From: Pseudomonas sp. GM49
GTDB taxonomy: Bacteria > Pseudomonadota > Gammaproteobacteria > Pseudomonadales > Pseudomonadaceae
DNA length: 32,662 nucleotides
Direction: 5' to 3'
Assembly (NCBI RefSeq): GCF_000282355.1
Contig: NZ_AKJL01000040.1
Span: 1-32,662 of the forward strand
The position numbers and the translations under genes are program-made. This document shows, one piece after another, positions 30,090-32,662 of the stretch (position 1 is its first letter; each line of letters starts with the position of its first letter). The notes beneath the pieces were generated by a model. The model worked only from the letters and a program-made list of their open reading frames with translations. It had not been told where the DNA came from and did not search any database.

Positions 30090-32444
30090 TCATTTCAATG
30101 CTGGATCCCCCATGTTGATTTTCTTCCAGCCTTGCAGCAGCACCTGAGCCTTCGGTTCCTGTCCGTTGTCGAGGTAATACTGAATCAGCGACAGCCGCGC
30201 ATTGCGGTTGGCCGGCTGAACTCTCAACAACCTTTCCAGCTCCTCGAACGCGGCATCCACCTTGCCACTGTCATGCAGGGCCACCGCCAGCACGTAGCCG
30301 TACTGCGGGCTCTGCGGCTCCAGTTGCGCGGCTTTGCGCAGGAACGGCATGGCCTGGTCGGCTTTGCCCGCGCGTACCAGCGACAGGCCCTGGGTGTGTT
30401 GCAGCAGGGCGGCGTCCGGGTGCTCCTTGAGGCTTTGCACCATTAGCGCCTGGGCTTCCTGAGTGCGGCCGTTGGCTTCCAGCCATTGCACCAGCGTTAC
30501 CAGTGCCGGGTAGAAGTCCGGATCTCGCTCGAGCGCAGTTCGCAGCAGGCCTTCGACATCACCACCACGACCACTGGCCTGATACAGCATCGCCAGGTTG
30601 AGATTGGCTTCGCCGCGTTCGGCCAGGCTTTTCTGCACCGTTTCGTATTCGGCGATGGCGGCATTCCAGCTGTCCTGGGCGGTGCCCAAGCCATTGCGTG
30701 CCACGCTGAGCAAGTCCCGGGCTGCGGCAATGCGCACGGCTTTCACCGGGTCACTGAGCAACGGCGTCAATAGCTGTGCACGCTCCGCTGGCGGCAGGAA
30801 AGCGCTGATCGCCCGGATGGCGCTTTCACGTACTTGCGGGGCCGGATTGCCCAGATCCTTGGTCGCCAGTTTCAACGCCTGTTCGCTGGGGTACATCGGC
30901 AATTCGGCCAGCAAGGTCGCCCGTTGAATAGCTGGCAGATTGCTGCGTTGCAACTGCTCGTACAAGGCTTGCGCCGCGCCGGGCTGGCCGTTGCGAATCA
31001 GCCACAGGCTTTCGTCGTAGCGCGGGGCTTGCGGGGTGCTGGCGGTATTCCACAGCTTGAATTGTCCGGTGATTTTGTCGCCGTCCTTGCCCTGGTGGCA
31101 GGTCAGGCAAGCGTCCGGCGTGCCGAGCTTTTTCGCTCGCTCGGGATTGGGAATGCTGAAGCTGTGGTCATGCCGGAAGTCGTTGCCCATGTAGAACTTG
31201 CCGGGCATGTGGCAATCCACGCACTGCGAACCCGGTTGGCCCATAGTGTGGCGGGTGTGTTCGATGGAATCGTAGTTTTTCGCTTGCAGGCCTTTGCCGT
31301 CGACGCCTTCCACGGTGGTTTTGCCGGCGGTGTTGTGGCATTGCAGACACAGACCGTTGCCCGGCGCCCTTAGCTGCGTGCTGTGAGGGTTGTGGCAGTT
31401 GCTGCAACGCACGCCCTTGTCGAACATTTTGCTCTGGGCAAAGGAGCCGTGTTCGAACACTTCGTCCTTGATCTTGCCGTCCAGCGCATACAGCTCGCGG
31501 GTCAGGACGCTTGGCAGATAGTCGTCCATCAGGCGCTTGCCAACCGTGTAACCGTCGTCCAGCGGTGCGCGGCGTGAGTGGCAGCGGGCGCAGGTTTCGA
31601 TTTCCACGGTGGCGTTCCTGTCCTTGAGGTCGACGGCAAATCCGGCATGGATCAGGTCGGTTTTCTTCGCGGTCCACTCCAGGTGACTGGACGCCGGGCC
31701 ATGGCAGGCCTGACAGCCGACACCGAGGCTGTTCCAGTGGCTGTCGAAGGTGTTTTTTGCCGCATCGAAATTGCGCTTGTACCCGGTGGTGTGACACTCG
31801 ACGCACATGAAGTTGGCGTTCTGGCTCGGTTTGCTCCAGTGCAGCGGGTTCTTGAAGGTCACGCCCTGGCCCGGATAGAGGTGAAACCAGCGCTGCTTCT
31901 CGGTATCCCAGGCCACGCCGAGGGCCTGTAGCCGACCATCGCCGACCTCGATCAAGTATTGCTGCAACGGGGCAACGCCAAAGGTGTAAGCGACTTTGAA
32001 ATCGGCATTCTTGCCATCGATACCCGGTGTGTTGACCCAGAATTCGTCGCCTTTACGCGAGAACACCGTGGCCTCTTTTTCGGCCCTGAAGGTGACGTTA
32101 TTGAAGTCGCCGAGCATCGTTTCGACGTTGGCCTCCTGCATCGCCAATTGGTGATGGGAGCCTTGCCAATCCTTGACCTGCTCGCCGTGGCAGCCCTGGC
32201 ATTGTTGCTCATCGACCATTTTCGCCGGCGCGATAGCAACCGGTTGCGGTTTGGCCGGTTGTACGGCAGGTGTGCTGAGGGGAGCAGGCTTGAGTGGCGC
32301 CGGGGTGCTGCTCTGCAAAAACCAGCCGATACCCGCCACGGCCAGGAGCAGGATGCCGATGGTGACAGGGAACAGATAACGCTTGATCAGGGGCGGTGGC
32401 GAATCAGGGTTTGGGGCTGCGGCTTTATTTTTATGTTTCGGCAT
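30090..32444 (-). CDS. Membrane-anchored octaheme cytochrome c with HEAT-like and TPR repeats
   Basis: A 784-aa protein. One N-terminal helix (about 24-43, YLFPVTIGILLLAVAGIGWF) anchors it, with the rest predicted in the periplasm. Eight CxxCH heme-c motifs start at residues 82, 214, 244, 285, 347, 366, 408 and 446; distal histidines such as HHQ and HWNS lie near. A helical, HEAT-like stretch (about 480-600) and TPR repeats (about 620-775) follow. The cytochrome half resembles multiheme c554-like/paired CxxCH proteins, so electron transfer or a reductase role is likely; the TPRs may bind partners. ATG 32444 has GGAAG five bases upstream; an ATG 12 bases earlier is possible. It is convergent with the reductase-DUF934 pair. 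Confidence 0.88.
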   Translation of the reverse strand: MPKHKNKAAAPNPDSPPPLIKRYLFPVTIGILLLAVAGIGWFLQSSTPAPLKPAPLSTPAVQPAKPQPVAIAPAKMVDEQQCQGCHGEQVKDWQGSHHQLAMQEANVETMLGDFNNVTFRAEKEATVFSRKGDEFWVNTPGIDGKNADFKVAYTFGVAPLQQYLIEVGDGRLQALGVAWDTEKQRWFHLYPGQGVTFKNPLHWSKPSQNANFMCVECHTTGYKRNFDAAKNTFDSHWNSLGVGCQACHGPASSHLEWTAKKTDLIHAGFAVDLKDRNATVEIETCARCHSRRAPLDDGYTVGKRLMDDYLPSVLTRELYALDGKIKDEVFEHGSFAQSKMFDKGVRCSNCHNPHSTQLRAPGNGLCLQCHNTAGKTTVEGVDGKGLQAKNYDSIEHTRHTMGQPGSQCVDCHMPGKFYMGNDFRHDHSFSIPNPERAKKLGTPDACLTCHQGKDGDKITGQFKLWNTASTPQAPRYDESLWLIRNGQPGAAQALYEQLQRSNLPAIQRATLLAELPMYPSEQALKLATKDLGNPAPQVRESAIRAISAFLPPAERAQLLTPLLSDPVKAVRIAAARDLLSVARNGLGTAQDSWNAAIAEYETVQKSLAERGEANLNLAMLYQASGRGGDVEGLLRTALERDPDFYPALVTLVQWLEANGRTQEAQALMVQSLKEHPDAALLQHTQGLSLVRAGKADQAMPFLRKAAQLEPQSPQYGYVLAVALHDSGKVDAAFEELERLLRVQPANRNARLSLIQYYLDNGQEPKAQVLLQGWKKINMGDPALK

Positions 32445-32557
32445 TACGACTTCCATGGTCCAGGTGCGTTTACCGTCAGGCGCGCGTTGAAGCTCGATGC
32501 AGCTTTGCCGGATGGCTGGTGTGTGTCAAATGGCAGATGCTGTGAAGCTGATGGCCC

Positions 32558-32662
32558 CATCGCGGGCAAGCCCGCTCCCACAGGATTTGTGTCGTGCCCA
32601 AATGTTGTGATCGACACCGAACCTGTGGGAGCGGCGGTGCGGCGATCCGACTTGCCCGCGAA
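32558..32662. repeat. REP pair, inverted, variant type, running to the window edge
   Basis: The left unit (32558-32584) contains CGCGGGCAAGCCCGCTCCCACAGG in part as the core GGGCAAGCCC. The right unit (32622-32662) begins CCTGTGGGAGCGG and ends CTTGCCCGCGAA but carries an internal segment (GGTGCGGCGATCCGA) that breaks its own stem. It lies upstream of the octaheme cytochrome gene and may continue past the window. Confidence 0.75.

Overview
The window is a high-GC Gammaproteobacterial chromosome segment, almost certainly a Pseudomonas of the fluorescens type. The evidence is the gene content, the GC-rich codon use, the many REP/REPIN palindromes of the GGAGCGAGC-TTGCTCGCG and GGGCAAGCCC types, and local gene orders that, from memory, resemble P. 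aeruginosa PA3068-PA3075 and PA4129-PA4134. Everything looks chromosomal. I saw no insertion sequence, prophage, CRISPR array, tRNA or rRNA.

Layout. (1) 99-5574, minus strand: sbcD, sbcC and a glutathione S-transferase gene in overlapping order; SbcCD is a DNA end-processing nuclease. (2) 5833-12690, minus strand: a six-gene MoxR/Bat (CoxR-type) operon in the order MoxR ATPase, DUF58, DUF4381, BatA VWA, BatB-BatC fusion, BatD. It encodes a membrane/periplasmic complex thought to act as a chaperone-like or stress-tolerance system. (3) 12961-18713: a small acidic protein of unknown role on the minus strand, then the 180-kDa NAD-dependent glutamate dehydrogenase gdhB on the plus strand with a 500-base leader region. 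(4) 18818-22832: a lipoprotein, a secreted cupin, an antibiotic-biosynthesis-monooxygenase (ABM) family protein and a MocR/PdxR regulator on the minus strand, with a divergent carboxymuconolactone decarboxylase (CMD/AhpD-like) gene. (5) 22906-25836: a LysR-type regulator, a GNAT acetyltransferase, an Asp/Glu racemase family protein and an unknown 164-aa protein. (6) 25867-32444: an orphan cbb3 oxidase catalytic subunit (ccoN4-like) with a 73-aa partner on the minus strand, a divergent siroheme/4Fe-4S nitrite or sulfite reductase with a DUF934 partner, and a convergent membrane-anchored octaheme cytochrome c with TPRs.

The most notable signal is in the spacer DNA of region 4. The lipoprotein, cupin and ABM genes each carry, in the gene direction, two ATTGG half-sites exactly 24 bases apart. 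The downstream half-site sits about 23-24 bases before a TANNNT -10-like hexamer. The CMD promoter, divergent from the MocR gene, carries a variant with three half-sites. This looks like a small MocR-controlled regulon of redox or electrophile-handling proteins, with the regulator placed as a class-II-type activator. The sequence shows the repeats and spacings; the regulon is inference.

Other points of interest: a BatB-like VWA domain with a degenerate MIDAS next to an intact BatA; tandem hairpins and one ArgR-like half-site upstream of gdhB; a 20-bp perfect inverted repeat in the probable leader of the siroheme reductase; a REP hairpin that doubles as an intrinsic terminator; and an oxidase catalytic subunit with no ccoO/ccoP nearby.
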